From Eopsaltria australis (taxonomy: Eukaryota > Chordata > Aves > Passeriformes > Petroicidae): a DNA stretch of 64,000 nucleotides. The notes under the pieces are model-generated. The model searched no databases. It was not told where the DNA came from and saw only the letters and a program-made list of their open reading frames with translations. Where the stretch lies: positions 1,550,001 to 1,614,000 of the forward strand of contig JAVTVJ010000011.1 in assembly GCA_034509425.1 (NCBI GenBank). Reading direction: 5' to 3'. Position numbers and translations under genes: made by a program. The stretch's first letter is position 1. Each line of letters opens with the position of its first letter. Below are positions 38,062-50,700 of the stretch, piece by piece.

Positions 38062-41000
38062 TTATCCAAACTAGCATATGCAAACGAGACATATGGTTGA
38101 GCCTGCTTTTTCCACAAGCAACATACTCATTGAGGATGACTCATAAACACATGAAGTATAGTACTTAGTACAATCTAAAATACAAAAAACAGCCCAAAAA
38201 AATAGTTTAAATGTGAGATGCTTATACCAGAAAAATAAATCAAAAGCTTCAAGTTCTTTGTATTTGTCTTAAGTATGTGCTATACACAAATATGCAAGCT
38301 CTTTTTTCATCTTTCTTCCTTCTATCATAAGGAAAAGAAGCAGTAGCAGTAGCCACACTGTAATACGTGATCTCATCTCTAGTCTGCAGAAATTCTGAGT
38401 TACTTTTTTGAATAAACACTACTACATTTTAAAACACGATGATGTGTAATTTCATACACAAGTTCACAAAGTGGAAAGAGTTTTATATTGATAAAATCAG
38501 CTTAACAAAGTTTGAAGAATACCAAAGGTCTGTGCAGGGTTCTTTAATCTGTCCAAAAATCAAAACATCACTAAATTATTTGGTGAAACAGAAAAACTCC
38601 ACAGAAAAATTCAAGGTATCAGCTGAGTCTGAAATCTCTGGTCTGTAACTCCCTATATAAAGTCAACAAGATGTTGGGTATTTACTGCTGGATTTTTGCC
38701 AATAACTGTCATCCTAACATAATGTCAGAATGTGGTCAGGCCCTAAAACCAAAACTTGAAATCAGGATATTTTTCTAGGCCTGACAGTGCAGACATATGC
38801 TTACACTTAAGTCACCAGGAAGCTCCCCAAACACAGAGCAGGGGGAAACACTTTCTACATTACAACAAAAATCACTGCTTGTCCAGAAAGGGAAGGAGGT
38901 TACTCCTGATTTCTGAATAATATCTATGACTTTGGCCAAGTCCTTCCCTCTGTGGACCAGGTGAACAAGGTTCATCAGATAGGCTCTTTTTAGTATGGAT
39001 GGGCTCTGGAGAACATCTGCCTCTCAGTCTTGTTCTGCTCATCTCCCCCCTGCCTGGAATGGAGGGGGCTGGGACAACATCAGCATCCCACCCCTTGGCA
39101 GGCACAGAGAGCATTCAGGTCCTTATGCTATGTTTGCTGACCAAGCAGTCATTCCTCATTTCCTCCAGGTGGAAGTGTCCCCTGGGATACATCTGGCCTA
39201 TCAACTGTAATTGGACTATCTGCTGGTTTGCATAATCTAATTAGCCACTCTTTTCACCTTCCCTGCTAAGGAGAGCAAAGACCTTTGCTTAACCTTTCAC
39301 TTTCACAATTTAACTCATTATTAAAATACAGCTACACAATGACTCTATCTTTTCCTGATCTATTTTCTCTTTTCCCAAATGTTCATTATATTCCATAGTT
39401 GTTGCTCTCTATCCTTACCCTGAAACCCCAAAAGAATGCAATCTCATTGGCCATATGTCCTGCTACCAGGAAATGCACAAAGGGAAAGAATAACAGAATA
39501 AACCTGTAGGAGACAAACATATACTATCCTGCCAGAGGAGAGATTTAAAGCACTAAGGTGGGCAAAGTTCAACACATAATGTCCTTAGAACTGAGGTGAT
39601 ATAAAATGAATTCAAATTCTTAGAAAGCTCTTTTTGAGTATTATTGTATTCAAAGTAAATACTATTACATCCATTCTGCAGACTGCTTATATTAAAAACC
39701 AATTCCAAGTATTTGAAATGTTTACCACAAGACAGTGATGGTTCTTTTGATGTTCCCTTTAAATAACATAATTAGAAGTCTGGGGACAGAGTGCAACCCT
39801 TCAAAAAGAAAAGGCTTCAAAATTGCTATTTTGTTCTAGCTGCAAAGAACTCTTAGACCAAATTTTCACCAAAAGACTGTAATAAAGGGAATAAGACTTC
39901 AGCATAGCTGTGCTGAAACTTCTTATGACAAAGATGTGTATGAAGAGGATAATGCTCAACAGAACATTGCAAATCCCCCATTCATGAATCAAATTGCAGT
40001 GTAGGTACCACAGTGCACTGGCTTAAAAGCGATTGAACCACATTACGTGTCAGGATGCATTCTTAAAGAGGTTAATGCAATTTTTTCTGTTCAATGCTTT
40101 ATGAAACCATGCAGTGTAAAGTATGAATAATACTGGTATTATTAAGTTAATACAGCAAAACACTCAAGAGCTCAACAGTAATGACAATTTTTGTGATTAG
40201 AAATGGGTTTCAAAACGTATTTCATGAAAAGGTCACTGAAATGTCTTAAGCTACTGACAAACAAGGAAATTCTATAGGGCCAAATTCTTCATTCACTTGC
40301 AGCAACTATAGGTCATTATTTTCTGCAAAATGGAGAGTTGACCCCCCTGAAGTTTGATAACATTTCTTTATCTCATGTCAGCCTGGTCCTTGTTGCATGG
40401 AGAAGATATAATTAGTTTTTAATTCTAAGTTGGATGGCTGGCATCCTTAGGAGAATACAAATAAAAAATGTTTTTAATAAAAAGTGTTCTCATAGCCAAT
40501 TCTATGCATTGGGAGAATGCAGATGATCATGAGAAACACATTTAACCAGGTTCCCTTAGAGGTTATCTGCTGTTTATTTTAGTCTATTTGATGTTCCATA
40601 AGTTGCTGACCACTATCTTACTTCTTCCAAGTTATGGAAAGGTTACCTTAAATATAGTTATTTGCATCTCCCTTTGTGTACAAAAACTTCATTCTCTTTC
40701 TCTTTTTTTTCCCCTGTCTGCTATTTGTCTTATTATGAAGTGGAAAATGGAATCAGTTTATCTCAGCATATCTCATAAATAGTGCTTCATTTTGCACCCA
40801 GGAGAAAGTGAACATTGTTAGTCTTCCTTAAGAGAGGTTGATAAGTCTCTTGCAGCAATCTATAGGTTTGTGGGACTTAATTCTTCTGTGTTGGTACTTA
40901 AAAATACTTATGGGAGGTTGGCAACTGCTTGATTTGGCCAATAACCAAACTTCTGTAATCCGTAGCATCGGATTAAACTGATGTTTGCAGTTCCTGTCAA

Positions 41001-41868
41001 GGTCACTGAAGTGCTACAGGATTCATAGAAAGCACCACCCTCCATACATCTACCTTACTTTTAAGCTTTCCAATGTGTAAGGCTGCTCAGCTGCTTACAA
41101 AATGTGCTAAGAAGAAAGAGAAGAGGAGAATCCATAATGAGACATACAGAAAAAAACCCAAAAAACTACTGTTCTTAACGTATCTGTTTGCTGTTAATTT
41201 GTTAAAAATATTTGCCTCTGATTCCTTTTTGGTTATATTATCATGTCCGAGGAAATAATGAAGATAGGAAAACAAATTCCCAATTCTTGAGTCCATTTTT
41301 TCTCTACCGGCTGTAGAATTTAATCTTAAATTCATCTTGAGCCAGAACAGGAATAGGAAGTAGAATGGGCCATAGCACTGTGCTTTCAGCTGGCCAGCTG
41401 AAAAGGAGAAGGGCACACATGCTGCTCTGGACACTGAAGAGCTCATAGAGAGCTGGTAAATGGAGAAACACAACACATCTCTGAGTCCTTTCAGTCATGC
41501 CCTAAAAAGTTTTTGTTGAAAGGTACAATCTTCCACTATTTTAAATTTCTGACATTTTCTCAAGAAATATTGCAAATTACAGGCATATCCAGAATGATAT
41601 CGAAAGGTAAGAGAACTCCAAACCTATTTCCTCTGACTCACAAACCTGCACATATAATGAACACCTTTGTTGTTGCAAGGCACTTATCTGTAACTGCTGT
41701 ACCCCCTGTCAACAGGCTATTTCCTATATATTCTAAAATAGAAATAAGAGCTAATATTTCCCTCTCTTTCTCCCTTTTTCTTCCTCTTGAAGTAAGCAGT
41801 AAGATAAATGGCTTAATTATCAACAATATGTCTTATTGGATTGGTGTATATGTAAGTGAATATATCCA

Positions 41869-41890
41869 GCCATAAAATGTGTTTTATGGC
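41869..41890. repeat. Hairpin, 9-bp perfect stem and 4-base loop
   Basis: GCCATAAAA (41869-41877), loop TGTG, TTTTATGGC (41882-41890). It lies in an AT-rich block (about 41836-41935) with many TATA and ATAT steps. Confidence 0.8.
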
Positions 41891-42059
41891 TATAAATACT
41901 TATATGTATATAGATTACATTATACCGATATATACATCTTTGCAGGTGTCTGGAGAAAGAGATTTTTTTTTATAGTTACTGTAAATGTATATGAATAAGT
42001 TACAGAAAATTGAAGCAGTTTTGCATTTAGAGCAGAAAGCAGCTGGGACAAAACAGTGT

Positions 42060-42490
42060 TAATGTACATGTATCTCAACAAGGCTGGAACATGGCATGGT
42101 GCCGGCAGTGAAACTGTGCAGGGGTGCTAGCCTGGGTTTGAGAAACAGAGAAGCAACTTTCTTACAGAGATTTTTCCAAGGCTGAGCTGACTATGAGTCA
42201 CAGGAACTCCCACTCCAGAAGCAGCTCTCACGAGGCAGCTGGAGTTTTCTAACCCTGAAGTGGCTTTTCTTGGAATACCTATGGAAGTATTGGAGTATGC
42301 AGACATTTTTATGCAGGCTAAAAGCAAATTCAGCAGCCTAGCTCTCATAAAAGTTCTGGGTTTAGTGGTTGAATCAGCACTGGTGATGCTCCAGTGATGA
42401 CCCAAGTGGGGAAAACTTGTAGTGTTACAAGGAGAGCTTCTTGCATGGGGCAAACTTGCAGGCAAGTTAGGACCTATGCCACACCTCTCT
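42060..42490. other. GC-richer island with a 112-codon minus-strand open frame
   Basis: About 430 bases with clearly higher G+C than the neighbours and ended by a T16 run. A 112-codon frame (42127-42465) runs on the minus strand; its predicted product is rich in Ser, Thr and Arg, with no signal peptide, membrane segment or family motif that I recognise. No splice sites or promoter frame it. It could be an unrecognised old repeat or a chance frame. Confidence 0.35.
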
Positions 42491-42529
42491 AGCTCAGTGT
42501 CTGAGCTAAGGAAGTTTGAAAGACACTAA

Positions 42530-42545
42530 TTTTTTTTTTTTTTTT
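42530..42545 (+). repeat. T16 homopolymer
   Basis: Sixteen consecutive T directly after the GC-richer segment 42060-42490. A second T15 tract lies 180 bases further on at 42727-42741. Confidence 0.9.
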
Positions 42546-42726
42546 CATTCTTAATACAGGATTTTTATGACCATGCTAGTTAAATGGAATCTTAGGTGTC
42601 TGTGGAAATTATAGGCACAACCTGAATACAAATAGACCTTTGAGTAAGATTAAGGCTGTAAATGAGAGCAAAGTATGGGTTAAACACCTGGAAAACTCTG
42701 CTTTTGAAAAGGTGAATATATAAGGC

Positions 42727-42741
42727 TTTTTTTTTTTTTTT
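42727..42741 (+). repeat. T15 homopolymer
   Basis: Fifteen consecutive T; the partner of the T16 run at 42530-42545. Simple sequence. Confidence 0.9.
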
Positions 42742-44439
42742 GAGAACTCTTCCTAGTTTAAAACTGCATGTCAAATGAGGCAGTAGGCTTGGTTGAATGG
42801 TAGTTTCTTACTTAGATAAAGTTATATCAGGTTTTTTTATTTGCAGTATTGAACATAAACGTATCTTGTCTCATTTATCTTGCTTCTGGTAAGGGTTTGT
42901 CAATCTGTACTCTCAGTCCAAATATGAATACAGTACTGGTATTCCTGTTACTGCCAAGTGAACTCAAATTCAAACTCTGCCTCTTTTTAACTGATTTTAA
43001 CTGGAGTGTTAGCATAATAAAAAAAAAAAAAAAATTACCTGCCCTTTTGTGACCTGGGCACTGTTTGGTTTAAATTTCTTAGGAATTTATGCAATTATGG
43101 CAGGGTCTGAACAGCCTTCTCCCATCATATTCATTTAGTAAATCAGACTTGTGTCTGATCCTGAAGCATGGTTGTTCTGATCGCACATTGTGCGGTGTTT
43201 CCAACGCATGACTGAATGCTTGCTTTGTTCATCTTTTCCCTGCTAGCAGCCTGTTCTCTTGTTAACTCTTTCTCAATAAGCTATGTGTCAAGTCCTGTCC
43301 TGGAGGAAAAGATGAAGTCAACCAGATAGTTATTGCAGTTACAGTTCAGTCACATTTAGGCGTTCAGCACCTTGTTGACTCAGTTGCAGTACTGCAGACT
43401 TTCCCACACTGTTTACTTGACACTTGCAAGTCCAGCCTGTACCAACTTCTATTGTATTAAGCAAACACTCCTCCTGCACTAAAATTCCACTCATTGTTAG
43501 TGCTAAAGCAACAGGATTTTGTCCAGTTTGCAGACAGCAGAACCTATTGTTATAAGAAAACTCTCCCAAGATGGAATCTGAAAAGAATCATATGACCCAG
43601 AAAAGGATTAGCCTTCAGGAAGTCTTTGGGCTTTACCATTTTGTGAAGGCATCCCCAGAGAGAGCAGAAAATAATAAAGTAAAACATATTTCTGGACTGA
43701 AGCCTGTTCCAAAATAGATTATAGGCACTTTCAGTTGTGTGAAAAAAGATCATGTAATGGTTACTAAATGAGACTATGACTTAGGGAAGGGAGATTGTAG
43801 TGATTTAACACAAGTGAGGTCAATAAACTTGAATAAAAGAACTTCTTTACTAAAGGGAGGAAACAAAATCATCTTTGTGAAAGTAACTGCAGTTTTTAAA
43901 ATACAAGGCAATTACATCACATACTGTTACACACGCAACCCCTACTGCTCAAATAGTCATTGACAATTCCTCCTCAGAAAAGATTTCTGTTCATTTAAGT
44001 TAATTTCCATTTTCTTCAGTACATAAAATGAATGTGTTGTCATTCAAATTTTTGTAGTCATGCTTATGAATTTAAAGTCTGCTTAGAGTATTTAGACATA
44101 GGCAGACTCTGCTAATAAGACAAGGTTGAAATTTCCTTTTAGTGTAAGGAGACGACTGCTTTTTTCTCACTGATTGAGATAAACACTGTAAGTTAAACAG
44201 TTTTATTGAGTAATGTATTTCAAATATAAATTATAAATATAAATAAACAAAATGCTATCAGCAATTATGGAGAAGGAAAGAAACAGATACCTTTAGATAT
44301 ATTAAAAAAGTACACATTTTTCCTTGGATAGAGAGTAAGATTCACAAATATCTACAACACAGAACACCTCTTGTATCACTGAAATAATTAACTTTCCATC
44401 AACATCAGCAGTTTCAGAAATAGCTATTGACACAAAAGA
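42742..44439. other. Unique non-coding sequence
   Basis: Open frames of 67-76 codons only, an A16 run at 43.0 kb, and no repeat or exon that I recognise. Confidence 0.6.
43019..43034 (+). repeat. A16 homopolymer
   Basis: Sixteen consecutive A after AGCATAAT. Simple sequence, third homopolymer within 500 bases (with 42530 and 42727). Confidence 0.9.
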
Positions 44440-45460
44440 GTGGGCTGCTTTAAGAAGCATGAAAGCAAAAAACTATGGCACCCAGTCATTTCCCTCGATT
44501 TAGGGATGGAGCACACTGCTCTAAAAAGAGGGCTGGAAACAGGTCCTAAACCCCCCTCATGGTCACCCCAGCAGGCAGCATTACCCACCATAGAGATGTG
44601 GACTGGGAGGGGGCACAGCAGCACCAGGTATGTAATAAATATCTCATTGTCTAAAGCTCTAGTGTGGCTTTTCCTTCCCACTCAACATCCACAGATGGCT
44701 CTTCACCTGGATTTGTGACAGGCTCCCTCACTGGCCAGCCATCCCTGAGCAAGTGGCCTGGTGACAGAGCCTTGGCCACTCTTCTACTGAGCCCTGGAAG
44801 AAGAGACCATGCAGGGCCCCTCAGCACCAACAAATTGGATGTTACTGTCATAGCAAAGCTGTGAAAAAAGTTCAAAGAAACCAAGCCAAACTAAATGGGA
44901 GTATGGGGCACTAAGGAGTGCCCTTTCCATCAGCACGATGTTTCCTAAGGAGGCACCATGCCAAAAACCACTCCTTGAGGAGGTCCTCAAGCTAAGCAAA
45001 AGACAAGCAGCAGAAGTATTTTTATGGCTCTTCATCATGGTTCTACTAAGCTAATGCCAACAGAGGTAAAATTATGGAAGGGAGGCGACAAAGATCAGGT
45101 TGCATTCTCTTTGCTCCCTCTCTTCCCTAGTTTTAATGCCAACCTCCATCACTGTGCATATGCAGTAATATCACACAGTGGAAGAATGTTCCTTTTATTT
45201 TTTGCCCCCTGAGAATCACCTTAGTGACAGTATTAGCACAGGCCACACAGAAAGTTGTCACACTCTGACGAATGCTCCCACTTACCCTGCGGCTGATGGC
45301 CTGGCACATCCCCAGCTTCTGGTCCCTCCTTGAGGCAGAGGAGGTGTGTGGTGTGCAGCCCCAGGCCTCGTCTGGCCCAGAATGCAGCTTCCCTTTCCTT
45401 CCACTTGCCAAGGAGGAGGATGCACTTTGTACATACCAGTTAGAGCTTCTTTGCTTGGTA
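44440..45460. other. GC-richer island with open frames on both strands
   Basis: About 1 kb with several overlapping frames of 62-92 codons on both strands, which is what higher G+C and fewer stop codons produce. On the minus strand a good splice-donor sequence (CAGGGTAAGTGGG) lies near 45284-45296, downstream of an open stretch. No acceptor upstream of it is convincing, and the predicted peptides match no family that I know. A non-coding transcript or a decayed repeat are both possible. Confidence 0.35.
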
Positions 45461-47775
45461 CTTAAACTTCTAGATATAATCTATACCTTTGTTATTATTC
45501 TTTGAAATCCTACCCAAAGCCTAAAGGCTCTCTTAGGGCAACTGTGTTCATTTTTAAGCCTATAAATAATTTTTTATTACTCACCAAAAAGTAGGAATCC
45601 AATTTTCTTATGCCACTATTTTGAAGGTATTCAAAATGATTCATATTATAAATCTTGTTGAAGGATACATGCCTGGGGTGTGGTGAGGATATACAGGAGC
45701 CAGCAGGGTGAAAGGAAATGTAGCTAAAATAAGCAGATGGGTGGACAGATGGGCATGAGAGGAAGAAATAATATTAATCTGCAAAATAGAGAATAAAAGT
45801 CCCAGGAAGAAAAAGTGAAAATGAAAAAGTGATAGTCAAAATATACAGAATGAGATAGCTTACTCAGTGTCCTAGCAGGGGTTCAAGGTTCCTGCTGCAG
45901 AATTTTCCCTTCTTTTTAACTGTAGCTCAAGTTTGTAAATGTGAAAAGAACGTATTTCCAGGCTACAATACTTTGTTGTGAATGGATACATTTGTACTAA
46001 TTAAGGATAAGACAAATCTTTCTGAAATAATGGAGTACTTCGACTTCTCTAGGCTTAGGTCAGGTTCTTGAAGGGATTGAGACATTGAACTTCAGCAGGA
46101 GGGGGTGTGTGTTCATATTTTCAACAGCTGTAAAATCACATTATTTATCATAGTTCCCTAATGTGAAAAATAGGTCCCCTGTCCATGTGGCAGAAGGGCT
46201 ATATCCAACCAGGATTTGCAGCCCTCTGTAGGTATGGACTTGCCTCTTTCTGTGGAAGCTCACATACCAGATTTGATGACCCTGAAGGATCAGTTAAGTT
46301 TAGCTAAAGAATTTAAGAGTAGTTATGATTCTTTTATAAGAATGCATTAAATATATACTAGGGATATATAATCTAAGTAAGTTTTTATGGACAAAGAAGT
46401 CCATTTTTCATCCTTTTCAATACGGTACTGGTTAAAGAAAGAAATCTCCACAGAAGCACTGGGCTTTATGAAAAAAAATGGTGGATATGTTTTGATTTAT
46501 ATAGAGTTAACTTTAAATGAAAAATACATTCACAACGCTTCTCTATCTAATTTTAAATTTTGTTGGTCAAGGGAACTCAAGGACTTTTCAAAATCAGTGT
46601 GTGAAATATATTTCAAAATATAATAGATCGATCTGTGACAAACAAAATAAATTTGGGGAGCTCTTGGGATCTCTGAAACAATGTAATAATTGTGTCTGTT
46701 TCTACCTGATTCTATTGTTCAGGTTTTATGGTATGGTTATACAAGACAATAATCTCAATTCCCCAACACTAATGAATGGTATGGTTAAATGAAGCCATAC
46801 TAAACCCCTACTCCACCCAAACCCATGTAAGAAATTTGAACATTGCAGAATATTGCTAGACTCATGCCTGTACAATCTTCTGTTTAAATCACAGGGGAAA
46901 TCAGTGTTATAGTCAAGGTAGTATTTAGCAAGCTTGCATAGGTTATTAGTGCTTTGCTGAGCCACAGCTTAATAAGTATCCAATTTGAAATTACTGGCCC
47001 TTTACCCTCTAATTAACCCTTCTCATATTCAAAATAAAGAGGCACAGCTCTTGTGCTCGACACTACTATCCATGTTGCTGCATTTCCTCTCATTTAGCTA
47101 ATATTTTGGTGAATAAAACTGACCTAAATCTATACTATTTTTCTCCCTTCAGGCAGGTCAAAGTATATGACTCAAGTTAAATATGAGTATTGTAAATACA
47201 GTAAATGCACTAAACATAATTTGGGAATATGGTGAATAAATTGTTGTACTTAGTGATGTGATTTTTAAAAGTTGTTTAGAACAGAAAGAGGGTTTTGGCC
47301 TGAAAGTTTGCCTGTAATTGGTTACACAATTTTATTTAATAGAAGATATTACCTCTCTCCATAAGCCTTTCCCAGACAGTTTTCATTACTACAATAACCT
47401 GCTCCTTTTTTGATGCAAATATATTTTAAAAACTCAACTTTTGTTGGAACATACATGTCCATTAAGAATATATCATACCAAGAACTTTGTAACTTATTTC
47501 AAGTGACAAAATGTCTACTCCTCTACCTGCCATGAGAAACTCCTGATGACATACAGTGTAATACTGAGCCCAGCTAAAACCTCACCAAGTTTTATCTCTC
47601 AGAGCAAATAAAGGATGCTCATCCAAATGCACTCCTGAAATTCTCTGACACAACTAAAATTTATTTAGTTCTGGAGCACAAAGTTCCTAATTCTACTAAA
47701 TATGATCAGAAACAAAGTGGTCTTATGAAAAAGATGCCGATTAACTAATTAAATTTGATAACCAATTCATCTTCA

Positions 47776-47795
47776 CAATCCTTGTGCAAGGATTG
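47776..47795. repeat. Hairpin, 9-bp perfect stem and 2-base loop
   Basis: CAATCCTTG, loop TG, CAAGGATTG. It is followed directly by GTAACTT repeated twice (47794-47808). Confidence 0.8.
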
Positions 47796-50700
47796 TAACT
47801 TGTAACTTGCTGTTATATATGGAGAAATGTATCAGTTCTTTTAAAATACACCAATACTGTGCTGAGAATACAGCAGCCTAGAGTGCACTGTATTCTAAAT
47901 AAGTATCCTGCTGAACAAATTTAATTAGTGATAGGATGCATAAAACCATAAAAGCACAGAAGTTGAATTATCTCTAACATCTCTCATATCTGGATGTTGT
48001 ACTGAAATAAGAATAGAATTGACCCATCTTGTGGTTTTGCAAAAAAACATGACCCTGTAAAAAAGGGGCTTGCATGCTTACTATTAGTCCCAAATATGTC
48101 AAAGGGTTTATTAATGGTGTGCATAGATATGCAAATACCCAGTCCTTTTCTGGCCTATGGACTAAACTGGAAGCATTCAGGGTTATCTCTGTTAATTTTT
48201 GCATTTTACGTACATTTTAAAAACTGGTATTTTTTCTTTTTGTATTTTTTTTAACTAAGAAGTCTGCATCAAATCATTTCCATCTGTCTCGGCAGATATA
48301 TAAATCTTGAGGGAGATTTGCACAGAGGTGGAAGATCAGGCAGAGATAGACTGGCTTTTTTTGTTCTCCCATTTTGCATTCCCCATATTTTCTTCTTTTG
48401 CTTTTTCTGAATGACTTCCTTTCCCTTTCCATTCTTTCAGTCCTTCTTGTGGAACTTGATTTCTTCACTTTCCTAATCAACCCTGCCCTTCTATGCAATC
48501 ATCAATACTACTGTCTCTGTAGCATATGTCAGAGACAGACAGTGACAAGTTACTCTCAAGGAAACAGTCATAAAATAAAGAGGAGTAAAGAGCAATGTAC
48601 TGCTAGACTTCCATCTAGGCTAAATTGCTTCAAAAGCAAAAGGAATGGACCAGTACAAAACAACAATGTAATCTCCGGAGGCGTGTTATGAAAATAAGCT
48701 GGGGTTGGGGAAGATAAGTAGACTGCATGTAAGATGTATATTAGCACTCCCTTTGAGAGGGCACATGGATAGGCTTTGTTCCATGGAGCAAGGGAAAATA
48801 GGAAAGGTTAAACTCAGGATTGGTATCCTTGAGAAATATTGCCCTTTACAAAAGTTTTCTTCCTTCCACTTTCAAAAATCTCTACTAGTGTGGAAATCTT
48901 GAGGCTGATAAAAATAGCCTGTGCTACACTGTCTTGCAAATTTGATTTTCCTCAAGGCTACATTCCCCTTACATCTTGGCTTAGCTCTGAACTATTCCCA
49001 GGGGACTACAAGACCCAACAAGTCTATACTCCCAAAAGAAATCCTCACTGGAATGGTGAAGGGACAACATAATAAACAAGTATACACATATGCATTATAA
49101 TAGTGGGTTTTAAAATTTTAGCTGTAGCAGTATGAAGCCATATTTTCTCAGTAATGATAGTGGTATAAAACTTGTGTGTGCCATGCTGCCATTAAAGCAA
49201 ATTTCTTCTCAAAAGTGGTTGTAAAATCAAGGATCAGTTTGCATGTGTTATCAGAGAACAACTTTTATCACTCCAGTTTACTATTTACTGTTGTAAAACT
49301 TCACAAATGCATAGAATTTATTGACACATGATTTACATGAAGATGGATGGGTCCCCATTTCTTTCTTGGAGTCACCTTGCTACAGATACATATATACAGG
49401 TACATCAGTGAATACCTTTGAAAATCCCCTATGTTTGTGACCCATTTCACTGCAATATGGCATAATGGTGTGATGTTCATGTGACTTTACACTTCTGTGC
49501 TGATTTGCAGACAATGAACATCTTGCTGTGTAATTTTCACAATCAAGAGTAATCTCTGTGAGAGTCTTTTCTGCTACCCAAAATAGTGAGTCTTTTTCTC
49601 ATCTATTGTGAGACTTTTTTCAATGCAGATGAGCTTTAAGTATTTCAAAGTAGCAATCCAGAGACTGGCACAGGCAGAAAGTCATTTCATAAAACTAAAT
49701 TAATTCAAATTTGCTGTTCTCTCAGCGACCCTTGCATATCTCTTTTGTTACCAATTGGACAAGAGATGCCAAATTCTTGTCCCTTTAATGTCCATCACTG
49801 GATTGAGTAAGATGCCTGTCATGTTTATTTAGGGTCTGCTATTTATGTTTACTGTAAATCTACAGGGAAGTGGCTACTGAAAGGATCAGAAGTGCATGTT
49901 GCAAACAAATGTCCACTACCTGAATATGATGCATCCAGCAAGACAGATACATGCAAAGAACAAATCCCTGCTAATATCTGTCAAACTACTAAAAGATGAG
50001 ATCTAACAGAAATCTGCTCTTCAATCTTTCATTGGTCTCATGAGACTGATTTGTTTCTTGGCTGGAAATATCTGCACTTCTTCCTGAAAGACATTATTTT
50101 TCATCTGATCATGAGTGTAGTTAATGATGGTATAAAGACAACAGTAACTTTCATTCTGGGGTCAATTTCCTGAGTAAAAGAGAAGGAAGAAGGTGAAAGG
50201 CAAGAGGAATGTTAGATAAGACCAAGTGTATTGTTTCTGTTACTTTTCACATGTAAATAATTAAGAAATTTGCAAAGGACTAAGAAAGCTACACACAGCT
50301 AGGAATGCAGCTGAGGAAAAAACAAATCAGCTTAGGGAAAAACTTCAACTTTATAGGCAAAACCTGAACTGCTTAGAGGGGTATCAACTGGAAACTGTAT
50401 AGATTTAATTGTCTTTAAAGGAAACTTCTTTGTCTTCTAAAAGAATCTTCACTCAGAACTACATTGATATGAACAATATGGTCCATATTTTAATGAGATT
50501 AACAAGAAAACTGATAGGTAATTCTACATGACTTTTTACTTTAGCAGCTATTACAGTTGATTTTCACCCTTTTCCAAAGAACTTTCAATGGCATCTACAA
50601 TTTATGTGTTCAAAATAGGATTTTATTCAATATACTGTTAATATTGTTCCTCCTTGAGGCAATGTTGGAGTGAGAACAGAGTAATCTCATATCTCAGAGA

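Larger units (their letters stand above)
32204..42059. other. Long unique non-coding stretch with CNE-like patches
   Basis: I see no gene. The stretches around 33.7-33.9 kb and 39.19-39.35 kb have the texture of conserved non-coding elements (homeodomain and octamer-type motifs in otherwise mixed sequence). The region 36950-37260 is a little richer in G+C, without a recognisable exon. The GA tract at 38.0 kb, the T15 run at 34.8 kb and the hairpin at 41.9 kb are simple structures. Confidence 0.55.

Noticed and set aside
40275..40320. Resemblance of GGGCCAAATTCTTCATTCAC to an old palindromic amniote repeat
   Set aside because: The similarity stops after about 15 bases and the expected second half is missing.
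41087..41476. 129-codon minus-strand frame with Phe-rich segments
   Set aside because: Overlaps other frames on both strands and has no family features; the hydrophobic parts come from A-rich plus-strand sequence.
33703..45069. A 15-base word TGCCAACAGAGGTAA found at 33703-33717 and again at 45055-45069
   Set aside because: One or two such 15-base coincidences are expected by chance in 64 kb.
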